From Paenibacillus sp. BK033 (GTDB lineage: Bacteria > Bacillota > Bacilli > Paenibacillales > Paenibacillaceae), in NCBI RefSeq assembly GCF_004345425.1, contig NZ_SLVP01000001.1, forward strand, positions 992,001 through 1,056,000: DNA of 64,000 bases, read 5' to 3'. Below are positions 27,035 to 36,048 of this stretch, piece after piece (position 1 is the stretch's first letter; each line of letters begins with the position of its first letter). A model generated the notes under the pieces. It saw only the letters and a program-made list of their open reading frames with translations. It was not told where the DNA came from and made no database searches. The translations under genes were made by a program, and so were the position numbers.

Positions 27035-27073
27035 CACCAGAAATCGGATAACGTATCCGATTTCTGGTGTCTT
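27035..27073 (+). terminator. 16-bp perfect hairpin after the pilin gene
   Basis: CACCAGAAATCGGATA and TATCCGATTTCTGGTG pair around three bases, followed only by TCTTAC. The weak T-run suggests partial termination or 3'-end protection, which would raise pilin message above the downstream assembly genes. Confidence 0.7.
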
Positions 27074-27107
27074 ACAACACAACACTAAACCGAAAGCGAA
27101 CCCGCCT

Positions 27108-27863
27108 ATGACCCTATTTCTCGCAATCTATTTGTTTTTTTTAGGCTTAATCGTAGGCTCCTTTTTTAACGTTGTTGGGCTAAGGATTCCGATCAAGCTA
27201 TCGGTTGTATCGCCGCCGTCGCAATGTCCGAAATGCGGGATGCGCCTTAAACCGCGTGATATGATGCCCGTTGCGAGCTACCTTTTGTCCCGTGGACGCT
27301 GCCGTCAGTGCGGCAAACGGATTTCTCCTGTATACCCGCTTGGGGAATCGATCACCGGCATTTTGTTTGTATGGATCTATCTTACCTTCGGAAACAGCTG
27401 GAATACGGTAATAGGCTTGCTCCTTGTCAGCATGTCGGTCATTCTTACCGTCTCCGATTTGAAATATATGCTTTTGCCCAATCGTATTTTGCTCTTCTTT
27501 GCCCCACTATTTATTATGCTTAGATGTCTATTCCCGGCAGGCTCCATCTGGCTTCATCTCGGAGGGGCGTTTGCCGGAGGCGGTGTTCTGCTGGCCGTTG
27601 TTATTCTTACGAGAGGCGGCATGGGGCTTGGCGATGTTAAGCTGCTCTTCCTGCTAGGGTGGATCCTCGGGCTGCCGAATTTGATTCCCGCCTTTATTCT
27701 GGCCTGCTTCTTCGGCAGCTTAATTGGCGGATTATTAATGCTGTTTAAGGTTGTGAAGAGAAAGCAGCCCATTCCGTTTGGGCCGTTTTTATTGCTTGGC
27801 GCGTTGCTGTCCTTTGCTTACGGCGATGCAATGATTGATTTGTACCGTTCAATTCTGATGTAG
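27108..27863 (+). CDS. pilD: Prepilin peptidase (PilD-type)
   Basis: A 251-residue polytopic aspartic peptidase that cleaves and N-methylates prepilins. The N-terminal domain has GSFFNVVGLRIP and the paired-Cys zinc site (CPKCGMRLKPRD and CRQCGKRISPVYP). The two catalytic aspartates lie in VSDLKYMLLPNR and GMGLGDVKLLF. About seven hydrophobic helices follow. The start lacks a strong ribosome site. It is needed to process the pilin encoded just upstream. Confidence 0.95.
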   Translation: MTLFLAIYLFFLGLIVGSFFNVVGLRIPIKLSVVSPPSQCPKCGMRLKPRDMMPVASYLLSRGRCRQCGKRISPVYPLGESITGILFVWIYLTFGNSWNTVIGLLLVSMSVILTVSDLKYMLLPNRILLFFAPLFIMLRCLFPAGSIWLHLGGAFAGGGVLLAVVILTRGGMGLGDVKLLFLLGWILGLPNLIPAFILACFFGSLIGGLLMLFKVVKRKQPIPFGPFLLLGALLSFAYGDAMIDLYRSILM

Positions 27864-27879
27864 CGGGATGTGAGGAAGA

Positions 27880-29376
27880 ATGCTCGATAGCAGCAAGCGT
27901 GTTGGTCTAACGATCGATCATGGCGGAGTACGCTACGCGAGAGTAAGGAAAAGGAAAAAGGGCTGGGAAATCGAGAAGACCGGCTTCCTGCCTTTTGCCG
28001 ATGGAGTCATTCTTGAGGATCACTTCACGAACATGGAAGAGCTTCGCTCCAGTCTGAAGGAGTGGGTGAAGAAAGAGAGGCTTAACGGCACTTCGATTAC
28101 GCTGTCCATTCCGACATCGCAGATCATTATCCGGAAGCTTCAGATCGGGACCGTTCATGAAAAAGAGCTGGACCAGCTGATTAATCTCGAAGTCGAGACG
28201 GCGCTTCATCTTCCGTTTGAAGATCCGGTCTATGATTATATCGCTGCCGGATCGGATGAGCAGTCTACCAATGTACTCGTATACGCCTCCCCGCAAAGAT
28301 GGCTTAAGCAATGCATTGAGCTGTTGGAGAACGCGGGCCTGAAGGTCAAATACGCCGAGCTGGCTTCAACGGCTTTCGCGAGGGCGATTCAAGCCAGGTA
28401 CATAGACTCGCTTGAAAATACGATGCTCATTCATCTGGATAAAGCGAATGTGGAAGTGTATATGTTCCATAAGGGGCATCCGGTCTTTATGCGGGTCATT
28501 AACGAATATGATTACAGCGGCTCCATTGACGGAACGTTTACCCCGGAGCTGATCTCCAGTATTAATGCGGAGATTTCCAGGCTTCTCAGCTTCTATCAAT
28601 ACAGTATTCATGAAGGCCATGCTCGGATAAATCAGGCGATTATCGCCGGCGAGCTGGCCGGGCGTACCCAGCTGGCAGCCGAGCTGCAGCAGGCGCAGCC
28701 GGAAATGAGAGTCGAGACCGTCGAGCTGGAATCGCCGCTTCGCAAGCGGGTCCGCAGGAAGCTTGACGAATATATGATTCCGTTCGGTCTTGCCATTCGC
28801 GATAAAACGACTCCAGGCATTAATCTGATGCCGGAGAAAGCCAGAAAGACCAGGCCTATTCCGGCCAAGCTGCTGATCGCGGGCATCTTATGGCTGCTTT
28901 GCCTTGGAGCTATTCTTGCGCTTAATACGAACAACAGGCTTCAAATCTCGGATTACGAGCATACCGTGCAAGTCATCAAGGATAAAACGGCTTTACTCCA
29001 GCAGCAAATATCGACGCAAAATTCGGAGGCGCAAGCGGATGCCGATCCGCAGGCGGTCGTGAAGTATATTAACGATAACAGACAGGATGCCGTTGCCGTT
29101 CTGGACGAGCTGACGAATCGGCTGCCTTATGGCTCCAGGCTTGCAACGATTGAATACAACACACCCGGGAAACTGTCCCTTACGTTCAAAAGCACGGATT
29201 TAACAGCGTTATCCATTTACTTGACGAGCCTTCGTGCCATGCCGTTTGCCGGGAACGTTCATCTGCGGTCTTTTGCCGATAATAACGGCCAATGGGTAGG
29301 AAGCTACGAGATCACTTGGAAAAAAGCGTCTGCTTCAGAACAGACTGACGCAGGAGGATCGGACAATCATGGATAA
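27880..29376 (+). CDS. PilM-PilN fusion protein
   Basis: A 498-residue protein joining two pilus alignment-complex parts. Residues about 1-300 match the actin-like PilM fold (GLTIDHGGVRYARVRK start, LTLSIPT-type strand, DQLINLEVETALHLPFEDPV). PGINLMPEKAR near residue 308 is the usual opening motif of PilN. It is followed by one membrane helix (about residues 325-345), a coiled-coil stretch (QVIKDKTALLQQQIS) and a PilN-like ferredoxin domain. PilM and PilN are separate proteins in most Gram-negative systems, where the PilN N-terminal peptide binds PilM; here both are covalently joined. It starts 16 bp after pilD and overlaps pilO by 8 bp. Confidence 0.85.
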   Translation: MLDSSKRVGLTIDHGGVRYARVRKRKKGWEIEKTGFLPFADGVILEDHFTNMEELRSSLKEWVKKERLNGTSITLSIPTSQIIIRKLQIGTVHEKELDQLINLEVETALHLPFEDPVYDYIAAGSDEQSTNVLVYASPQRWLKQCIELLENAGLKVKYAELASTAFARAIQARYIDSLENTMLIHLDKANVEVYMFHKGHPVFMRVINEYDYSGSIDGTFTPELISSINAEISRLLSFYQYSIHEGHARINQAIIAGELAGRTQLAAELQQAQPEMRVETVELESPLRKRVRRKLDEYMIPFGLAIRDKTTPGINLMPEKARKTRPIPAKLLIAGILWLLCLGAILALNTNNRLQISDYEHTVQVIKDKTALLQQQISTQNSEAQADADPQAVVKYINDNRQDAVAVLDELTNRLPYGSRLATIEYNTPGKLSLTFKSTDLTALSIYLTSLRAMPFAGNVHLRSFADNNGQWVGSYEITWKKASASEQTDAGGSDNHG

Positions 29377-29968
29377 TACGAAAAACCGCTCGCTTGGCCT
29401 TATTGTCATGATGCTGCTCTTTCTTGTGCTGCTTCTGTTGTACGTCGTATTGCTTCAGCCATCCAGCAGCAAGCTGTCGGATCAGAAGAAGCTTGCGGAG
29501 CAATCCGAAATGCAATTAAATGCCCTGCAGGCGAGCGTGACTAAACAAGAGGAAGGAAGCGGGCTGGCGGAGCAGGATATGCAAGCTGCGCTTCCACTAT
29601 GGGATAACTCGGAACAGCTTGTTGTTACGCTCAAAAGCTTAAGCCTTCAGACCGGAGCGAAATTAAACAGCGCAACCGTTGATCTTCCGGGCGAGAATAA
29701 GCTCAACGCTTTATCCGGCGGTGAAGATCCCTTGTATCCAACCGTGAAGGAAGTGAATGTAAACGTGTCTTTGCTTGGCACCTACGCACAGGTGAAAAGC
29801 TGGATGGCTCAACTTCAGCAGCAAAAGCGCCTTATTGTGATTAATGACTTTACCCTGCAGCAGACCGACAGCGGAATGAATTCGACGGAGCTGTCATTTA
29901 CCGCGTATTTCGACCCGTCCTATAAGGCCTTATTGAAGGATCCGATCTTGCCGGCCACGGCCGAATAA
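29369..29968 (+). CDS. PilO-like pilus assembly protein
   Basis: A 199-residue bitopic membrane protein: a short cytoplasmic N terminus, a membrane helix at about residues 10-28 (LIVMMLLFLVLLLLYVVLLQ), a coiled-coil segment (KLAEQSEMQLNALQASVTKQ) and a C-terminal domain with NVNVSLLGTYAQVKSWMAQL, typical of PilO. It overlaps the PilM-PilN gene by 8 bp and ends the operon. It should dimerise with the PilN part of its neighbour to link cytoplasmic and extracellular pilus components. No PilQ is expected in a single-membrane cell. Confidence 0.83.
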   Translation: MDNTKNRSLGLIVMMLLFLVLLLLYVVLLQPSSSKLSDQKKLAEQSEMQLNALQASVTKQEEGSGLAEQDMQAALPLWDNSEQLVVTLKSLSLQTGAKLNSATVDLPGENKLNALSGGEDPLYPTVKEVNVNVSLLGTYAQVKSWMAQLQQQKRLIVINDFTLQQTDSGMNSTELSFTAYFDPSYKALLKDPILPATAE

Positions 29969-29977
29969 GAGGAATAA

Positions 29978-30033
29978 CACAGCAGTGGAGGAACCCTGAA
30001 CGATAGGGAGAGCCTTACTGCTGTCTTCTTTTT
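29978..30033 (+). terminator. Terminator of the pilus operon
   Basis: ACAGCAGT and ACTGCTGT pair across a 30-base loop, followed by CTTCTTTTTT. The loop itself can pair partly (CCCTGAACGATAGGG). Confidence 0.65.
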
Positions 30034-30114
30034 TGACGGCTAATATTCATCGGTTCTTCATGCACGGAAGGTTTGATTGTCATACTATTGTCATAGGAAG
30101 CAAGACGAGAACGG

Positions 30115-30143
30115 TTGTTAGGGGTAACGAAAAAGGGCATAAT
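30115..30143 (+). promoter_or_regulatory. Promoter of the haem operon
   Basis: TTGTTA at 30115-30120 and CATAAT at 30138-30143 are 17 bases apart, placing the start about 30 bp before hemE. Confidence 0.55.
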
Positions 30144-30182
30144 GGAAATTAGTGAAAAATTAAAGAAAAGAGGAACGGCAAC

Positions 30183-31253
30183 ATGAGCTATAGCGACCGT
30201 TTCATTCGGGCATGCCGGAAGGAACTTGTAGACACTGTACCGGTCTGGTACATGCGTCAGGCAGGACGATATGATCCTGAATACCGTAAGATTAAAGAGA
30301 AATATTCATTGCTCGAAATTTGCAAGCAGCCAGAGCTAGCGGCGGAAGTTACGATGATGCCGGTACGCAAGCTTGGCGTGGATGCGGCTATTTTATATTC
30401 GGATATTATGAACCCGGTCGCCTCGATCGGGATTGATTTCGACATCGTTGCCAACATAGGACCGGTTATTCACAATCCGATTCGCGCGGCGGCTGATGTG
30501 GAGCGTTTAAAGCCAATTGACGTAGAAGGCGATCTGGGCCATGTGCTGGAGACGATCCGCATACTGGACAAGGAGCTGGAAGTGCCGCTTATTACGTTTG
30601 CCGGCGCTCCGTTCACGATCGCAAGTTATTTGATCGAGGGCAAACCTTCGAAAAATTATTTGCGGACCAAAGCGCTTATGTACAGCGAGCCGAAGGTCTG
30701 GTTCAGCCTTATGGATAAGCTTGGGGATATGGTTATCGCTTATTTGCGCGCCCATATGGCAAACGGCGGCAAGGCATTCCAATTGTTCGACAGCTGGGTA
30801 GGGGCGCTTACGCCTGCCGATTTCAGCAAGTTTGTACTGCCGACGATCGAGCGGATTTTTGCCGAGCTGTCGGATCTGCCGCAGCCGAAAATCTACTTCC
30901 CGGGCGTGAGCTCTGGAGAGCTTTTGCCGGAGCTGCGCAAGCTGAAGGCTGACGTTATCGGTCTTGATTGGCGCGTATCGATTCCGGAAGGCCGCCGCCG
31001 TCTGGACGGTAAGTACGCGGTACAGGGCAATCTGGATCCGGTTATTCTGACTGCGCCCATGAGCGTTATCGAACAGTATGCGGCAGAGATTATTGACCAA
31101 GGCATTCAGCAGCCGGGCTTTGTGTTTAATTTGGGCCACGGTCTGTTCCCGGAAGCATCTATCGAGAAATTAACAGAGTTGACGGCATTCATTCACTCCT
31201 ATTCGGAGAAAGCTATTGCAGCGCGAGAGGGGAAGGAAACGAGTCATGTCTGA
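30183..31253 (+). CDS. hemE: Uroporphyrinogen decarboxylase
   Basis: A 356-residue cytosolic enzyme that removes four carboxyl groups from uroporphyrinogen III to give coproporphyrinogen III. The family signature PVWYMRQAGRYDPEYR lies near residues 20-35, with the binding-site Arg and Asp residues in the usual places (ILYSDIMNP, GAPFTIASY, QLFDSWVG). Length is normal. GAGGAAC precedes the ATG. It heads a three-gene haem cluster and overlaps hemH by 8 bp. Confidence 0.97.
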   Translation: MSYSDRFIRACRKELVDTVPVWYMRQAGRYDPEYRKIKEKYSLLEICKQPELAAEVTMMPVRKLGVDAAILYSDIMNPVASIGIDFDIVANIGPVIHNPIRAAADVERLKPIDVEGDLGHVLETIRILDKELEVPLITFAGAPFTIASYLIEGKPSKNYLRTKALMYSEPKVWFSLMDKLGDMVIAYLRAHMANGGKAFQLFDSWVGALTPADFSKFVLPTIERIFAELSDLPQPKIYFPGVSSGELLPELRKLKADVIGLDWRVSIPEGRRRLDGKYAVQGNLDPVILTAPMSVIEQYAAEIIDQGIQQPGFVFNLGHGLFPEASIEKLTELTAFIHSYSEKAIAAREGKETSHV

Positions 31254-32193
31254 GAGGAATAACAAGATTGGCGTTCTGGTGATGTCGTATGGCACGCCGC
31301 AAAGTCTTGATGATGTTGAAGCCTATTACACCCATATCCGCCGGGGCCACGCGCCAACGCCGGAGCAGCTGAAAGAGCTGACCGACCGCTATGAAGCGAT
31401 CGTTGGCGGCGTATTCCCGCTGCGCGAGAATACAAACGGGCAAGTAGCAGGCTTGCAGGATAAGCTGGAGCAGCTTGCGCCGGGCCGTTACGTCTGCTAC
31501 CAGGGATTGAAGCATGCCGTTCCTTATATCGAAGACGGCGTGGAGCAAATGGCGCGCGATGGTATTAAGGAAGCGGTAGGCATTGTGCTTGCGCCGCATT
31601 ATTCGATCATGAGCGTAGGCTCGTATAATAAGCGCGCGCAAGAGAAAGCAGCCGAGCTTGGCATTAAGATGTCGTTCGTCAAAGAATACCATCTTCATCC
31701 TAAGCTGCTGCAAGCCCTTAGCGAACGCGTAACGGACGGCTTGCAGCGTCTGGCGGAATCGTCCGGCAACGCAGCACCGGTTAAAGTATTGTTCAGCGCG
31801 CATAGCCTTCCGGAAAAAATCCGAGAGATGGGCGATCCGTATGAGCAGCAGCTCCTGGCCACTTCGGATGCGGTTGCGAAGCTGGCGAACGTGGAAGCGC
31901 AGGATTGGCAGTTTACTTGGCAAAGCGCAGGACGCACGAGAGAGCCTTGGCTTGGACCGGACATTCTGGATACGCTGAAGGTGCTCGCGGATGAAGGGAT
32001 TAAAGCCGTACTGGTTGCCCCGGTCGGATTTGTATCCGATCATCTGGAGGTGCTGTACGATCTGGATCTTGAAGCCAAGCAGGCTGCAGCCGAATTGGGA
32101 ATTACGCTTGAACGGATAACGATGTTGAATAGAGACCCACTGTATATGGAAACGTTAGCAGAATCGGTTATGGGCGCCGGTTCTTTGGAATAG
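31246..32193 (+). CDS. hemH: Ferrochelatase (coproporphyrin III type in Gram-positives)
   Basis: A 315-residue metal-inserting enzyme. It opens with KIGVLVMSYGTPQSLDDVE and contains the metal-site block FSAHSLPEKIREMGDPY near residues 185-200 and the TWQSAGRTREPWLGPDI segment. In firmicutes this protein (also called CpfC) inserts iron into coproporphyrin III rather than protoporphyrin, by family knowledge. I use the ATG at 31246; an earlier in-frame start at 31216 lies deep inside hemE. It overlaps the hemE end, so the two are translationally linked. Confidence 0.95.
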   Translation: MSERNNKIGVLVMSYGTPQSLDDVEAYYTHIRRGHAPTPEQLKELTDRYEAIVGGVFPLRENTNGQVAGLQDKLEQLAPGRYVCYQGLKHAVPYIEDGVEQMARDGIKEAVGIVLAPHYSIMSVGSYNKRAQEKAAELGIKMSFVKEYHLHPKLLQALSERVTDGLQRLAESSGNAAPVKVLFSAHSLPEKIREMGDPYEQQLLATSDAVAKLANVEAQDWQFTWQSAGRTREPWLGPDILDTLKVLADEGIKAVLVAPVGFVSDHLEVLYDLDLEAKQAAAELGITLERITMLNRDPLYMETLAESVMGAGSLE

Positions 32194-32209
32194 GGAAAGG
32201 ATGAAGAGC

Positions 32210-33658
32210 ATGCGGAGAATCGGAATGGTTGATCGAATTGTCGTAATCGGCGGGGGGATCAGCGGACTGAGCTCCGCTTTTTATTTGCAGCGGGAAGCGG
32301 AGCGGCAAGGCAAACAGGTGAAGCTGACGATTGTGGACGGCGCGCCTGTTCTTGGCGGAAAAATTAATACGCTGCATCGTGACGGGTTCGTCATCGAGAA
32401 GGGGCCGGATTCTTTCCTGTCGCGCAAACTGCCGATGATTGAACTGGCGAAGGAGCTTGGCATCGAGAATGAGCTGACCGCGCAAAACGAAAACGGCAAA
32501 ACCTCTTATATTATGCGAGGAGGCAAGCTTCATCCGATGCCGAAGGGCATGGTGCTTGGCATTCCGACGAATCTCGATACGTTTATGCAGACGACTTTGT
32601 TGTCGGATGAAGGCAAAGCCCGTTCGCTTGAGGATTTGGAGATGCCGTCTGAGGCACCGGACGGAGATGAATCGCTTGGCGATTTTCTGTCCCGCAGAAT
32701 TGGCGCCGAGATTGTAAAGCATATTTCGGAGCCGCTTCTTGCCGGTATCTATGCGGGGGACCTTAGCAAGCTGAGTATTCAGGCGACATTTCCGCAGTTT
32801 GCGGAGGCGGAACGCCAATACGGCAGCCTTATTCGGGGAACGCAGATGCAGCAAAAGAACAAAGCGCCGCATCAAGCGCCGGATTATTTGCCGGAAGAAC
32901 TGAAGAACAGTGTTTTCTTAAGCTTTAAAGAAGGCTTGTCCACGATAGTAAAGGCTCTTGATAAAGCTCTGCAAAGCGTAGAGCGGCGTTTGGGCGATGC
33001 CGTCGTGGCGATCAACCCTCTTAATGGCGAGGATGCAGCTTCTAATTACGAGGTTATTTTAGAGTCGGGCGAGATCGTGCCCGCAGACCGGGTGCTCGTT
33101 ACCGTGCCGGCTTTCCGCGCGGCAGATCTGCTGGAGCCGCTTGTGGACGTGAACGAGCTTCGGGCCATCAACTATGTATCCGTCGCAAATGTGGTTATGG
33201 CCTTTGAGAAATCGACTTTTGACCGAGACTTTGACGGGTCGGGCTTCCTTGTGCCGCGCTCGGAGGGACTGCGCATTACAGCTTGTACCTGGACATCAAA
33301 CAAATGGCTGCATACCAGTCCCGACGATAAGGTGCTGCTCCGGTGCTATGTAGGCCGTGCTGGCGATGAAGAGGTGGCTAAGCTTCCGGATCAAGAGTTG
33401 AAAAAGGCCGTGCTTGAAGATATTCAGAAGGTGCTGGGTATCGATGCCGTTCCGATTTTTACGGAAATAACACGTATGCCGCGCTCGATGCCGCAATATC
33501 CTGTAGGGCATCTGGAGAATACGGCAGCTCTTCGCAATCGTCTGGCAGCGGAGCTTCCGGGCGTATACGTAACAGGCGCAGCTTTTGGCGGAGTAGGATT
33601 GCCGGACTGCATCCGATCGGGGAAAGAAGCGGCTCTCGAAATTCTATCGACTCTATGA
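32210..33658 (+). CDS. hemY: Coproporphyrinogen/protoporphyrinogen oxidase HemY
   Basis: A flavin-dependent oxidase of about 482 residues. The dinucleotide-binding motif VVIGGGISGLSSAFYLQ is at the N terminus, and the C-terminal FAD block reads GVGLPDCIRSGKEAA. It oxidises coproporphyrinogen III in the Gram-positive haem route (named CgoX or HemY). An ATG at 32201 directly abuts the GGAAAGG site, so I prefer the ATG at 32210, which has normal spacing; the difference is three residues. It follows hemH by about 16 bp and completes hemEHY. Confidence 0.93.
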   Translation: MRRIGMVDRIVVIGGGISGLSSAFYLQREAERQGKQVKLTIVDGAPVLGGKINTLHRDGFVIEKGPDSFLSRKLPMIELAKELGIENELTAQNENGKTSYIMRGGKLHPMPKGMVLGIPTNLDTFMQTTLLSDEGKARSLEDLEMPSEAPDGDESLGDFLSRRIGAEIVKHISEPLLAGIYAGDLSKLSIQATFPQFAEAERQYGSLIRGTQMQQKNKAPHQAPDYLPEELKNSVFLSFKEGLSTIVKALDKALQSVERRLGDAVVAINPLNGEDAASNYEVILESGEIVPADRVLVTVPAFRAADLLEPLVDVNELRAINYVSVANVVMAFEKSTFDRDFDGSGFLVPRSEGLRITACTWTSNKWLHTSPDDKVLLRCYVGRAGDEEVAKLPDQELKKAVLEDIQKVLGIDAVPIFTEITRMPRSMPQYPVGHLENTAALRNRLAAELPGVYVTGAAFGGVGLPDCIRSGKEAALEILSTL

Positions 33659-33663
33659 AACCT

Positions 33664-33692
33664 TCGCAATCTAGAACTAACCTTGCTATAAT
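33664..33692 (+). promoter_or_regulatory. Promoter of the CapA-like gene
   Basis: TTCGCA at 33664-33669, 17 bases, then TATAAT at 33687-33692 preceded by TGC, forming an extended -10. It lies just after the hemY stop, so the next gene is a separate unit. Confidence 0.55.
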
Positions 33693-33725
33693 GGAAGGGA
33701 TATTCTGGCTGGAAGGAGCCGATCC

Positions 33726-35078
33726 ATGTACGCATCCCGTTCTGAAGCGCATCAGCATGAAAAACGAAGACGCAAAAAAAGATTTCGCCTTCTGTTAACC
33801 GTGAATTTGATGATTGTTGGCCTAATTGTCGTTCTAATCGCGGCTTGGGCCTCTGCCGAGGACGGCGGCTTATTCCATAAGAAGAGCAAGCCGCAGACGG
33901 AAGAATCGGCCGCAGCCGGTCATTCCCCAGAACCGACTAATGCTGACGCAGCCGGCAATTCCTCATCTGAGGCAACCCCTGAGGCAAGTGTTGCGCCGGA
34001 AGAAACTTCCGCAGCCAACAACGGAAATACCGACGGTACGGATAATGGCGGAACGAATGGGGACAGTTCAGGCGGACAAAACGACTCAAGCACCCCAGCG
34101 TCAGGAGGCAGCTCCGCAGGCGGCGGAGCGTCCGGCGATACGGTAAGTCTAGCCTTTGTAGGAGATATTCTGCTGGCGGCAAGCGTTGGCGACATGATGA
34201 AGCAATACGGAGACGACTATCCGTACAAGGAAGCGTTATTTCACCTAAGCGAGCCGGATCTGACGGCTGCGAACCTCGAATATCCGGTGACAAGCCGCGG
34301 AGTGCCTGCCGAAGACAAGCAATTTGTGTTTAAAGGCGATGCGGGCGCGCTGCCGGCGCTGAAGGATTCCGGTATCGATATCGTAACCTTAGCCAACAAC
34401 CATACGTTGGATCAAGGGGTTGAAGGCTTGCTGGATACGATGACTAATTTGAACAAAGCCGGCATTAACCATGTAGGGGCCGGCAAGAACGACACGGAGG
34501 CTTTTGCTCCGGTTATTAAGGAAGCAAACGGCATTAAGGTTGCCTATATCGGCGTCAGCCGGGTTGTGCCGACGGGCGACTGGAAAGCGGATAAAAACCG
34601 CGCTGGCGTAGCCGAGACCTACGATACGACAAGAACCAAAGCTGCGATCAAGAAAGCCAAGGAAAAGGCCGATCTTGTTGTTGTCATGGTTCACTGGGGG
34701 ATTGAACGGGCTGAACAGCCTGAGCAATACCAGAGGGATTTTGCGCGGGAATATATCGATTCGGGCGCGGATCTTGTCATTGGCAGCCATCCGCATGTGC
34801 TGCAAGGATTCGAGCAGTACAAAGGCAAGTGGATTGCTTACAGCTTGGGCAATTTTATTTTTAGCGCGTATCCAAAAGGGGCTACGGCAGATACAGGCGT
34901 ACTGAACGCGGTTTGCTCCAAGTCCGGTGACTGCGATCTGAAATTTGATCCCATGAACAACAATCTTGCCCAGCCCAAGCCGGTTGAGGGCGACAAAGCG
35001 AAGACGCTGCTGGATCATCTAACGGCGTTGTCGTTTGGCGCGAGGGTGCGCGGCGACGGCACGATTGCAGCGAAATAA
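33726..35078 (+). CDS. CapA-family metallophosphatase-like membrane protein
   Basis: A 450-residue protein with a basic N terminus, one membrane helix at about residues 24-42 and a Ser/Gly/Pro/Thr-rich linker to about residue 138, then a CapA (PGA_cap) domain. The metal-site motifs are visible: LAFVGDILLAA, NLEYPVTSRG, LANNHTLDQG, VMVHWGIE and IGSHPHVLQG. The domain faces the outside of the cell. The family is tied to polyglutamate capsule synthesis, but isolated CapA homologues without capBC are common and of unknown role. GGAAGGAG precedes the ATG. Confidence 0.88.
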   Translation: MYASRSEAHQHEKRRRKKRFRLLLTVNLMIVGLIVVLIAAWASAEDGGLFHKKSKPQTEESAAAGHSPEPTNADAAGNSSSEATPEASVAPEETSAANNGNTDGTDNGGTNGDSSGGQNDSSTPASGGSSAGGGASGDTVSLAFVGDILLAASVGDMMKQYGDDYPYKEALFHLSEPDLTAANLEYPVTSRGVPAEDKQFVFKGDAGALPALKDSGIDIVTLANNHTLDQGVEGLLDTMTNLNKAGINHVGAGKNDTEAFAPVIKEANGIKVAYIGVSRVVPTGDWKADKNRAGVAETYDTTRTKAAIKKAKEKADLVVVMVHWGIERAEQPEQYQRDFAREYIDSGADLVIGSHPHVLQGFEQYKGKWIAYSLGNFIFSAYPKGATADTGVLNAVCSKSGDCDLKFDPMNNNLAQPKPVEGDKAKTLLDHLTALSFGARVRGDGTIAAK

Positions 35079-35105
35079 GGGAAGCGAAAGGATGGTCAGC
35101 GCCTA

Positions 35106-35846
35106 ATGAGAAATGCATGTGTTGCGCATCGGGGCTGGTCCGGACGCGCTCCGGAGAATACGCTAGCAGCCATTCAATTAGCGATTGACGAGCCGGATAT
35201 CGAGTGGATCGAGCTGGATGTGCAGCTGTCGAAGGACAATGTACCCGTCGTTATCCATGATTACAAGCTGAAGCGGACAACCAACGGGCGCGGCGACGTA
35301 AAAAGTCTGACGGCTGCCGAGCTGCAGGCTTTGGATGCCGGGAGCTGGTTTTCCCCGCTGTACAAGGGAGAAGGCGTTCCTGCGCTTAGTCAGGTGCTCG
35401 ATAAGGCCCGTGGGCGTATTCGCCTTAATATCGAGCTGAAGACGGATGGGATCCGTTACCCGAAGCTCGAAGATTATGTAATTGAGCTGCTGAAGGACTA
35501 CGGCATGGAGGACGAAGCAGTGATAACGTCGTTCCATGCCGGGACATTGTTTAATGTACATAAACGGACTGGCGGCAGCATCCTTACGGGCCTAATCCTC
35601 GATGGCTGGCGCAACTCGCTGCCTGTAGAACTGGAACAGCTTGGTGCCAAGTTCCTGTCGATCGAGCATGGCCGGCTCAACTCCTCCCGCCTGGAGCTGC
35701 TTAAGCAGGCCGGTATCCAGGTGATGGCCTGGACGCCTAACGACGAACGCTCCATCCGCAAGCTGATCGCGCTTGATCCGGAGCTGATGATTTGCACGAA
35801 TTATCCCGACCGCTGGCAAAAAGCGATGCAGCAGGTTGGCGTGTAA
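35106..35846 (+). CDS. Glycerophosphodiester phosphodiesterase
   Basis: A 246-residue cytosolic GDPD enzyme that splits glycerophosphodiesters into glycerol-3-phosphate and an alcohol. The catalytic start AHRGWSGRAPENTLAA (His and Arg, then Glu-Asn) and the WIELDVQLSKDNVPVVIHD metal-site block are intact, with NIELKTDG following. Length is typical of UgpQ-like proteins. It lies 27 bp after the CapA-like gene and is probably co-transcribed. Confidence 0.93.
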   Translation: MRNACVAHRGWSGRAPENTLAAIQLAIDEPDIEWIELDVQLSKDNVPVVIHDYKLKRTTNGRGDVKSLTAAELQALDAGSWFSPLYKGEGVPALSQVLDKARGRIRLNIELKTDGIRYPKLEDYVIELLKDYGMEDEAVITSFHAGTLFNVHKRTGGSILTGLILDGWRNSLPVELEQLGAKFLSIEHGRLNSSRLELLKQAGIQVMAWTPNDERSIRKLIALDPELMICTNYPDRWQKAMQQVGV

Positions 35847-35862
35847 CAGAAGCAAGCTGTGG

Positions 35863-35899
35863 ACCCCTGTCGGGCTGAGAACAGTCTGGCAGGGGTTTA
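35863..35899 (+). terminator. Probable terminator
   Basis: ACCCCTG and CAGGGGT pair, with further wobble pairs inside, followed by TTTAAA. A second perfect 12-bp hairpin without Ts follows at 35942-35969 (GCTGATAGGCTG with its complement). Confidence 0.5.
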
Positions 35900-36048
35900 A
35901 ACTGGCTGGATAAGCAGTTTTATAAGATGATAGTTACGGAGGCTGATAGGCTGAAATCAGCCTATCAGCACATGGAAATCAGGCAGAATGATGGATTGTA
36001 GGGCTAAAAACCGACTATCCATTTGTTTAATGCTAAGGAGCGAGGATT

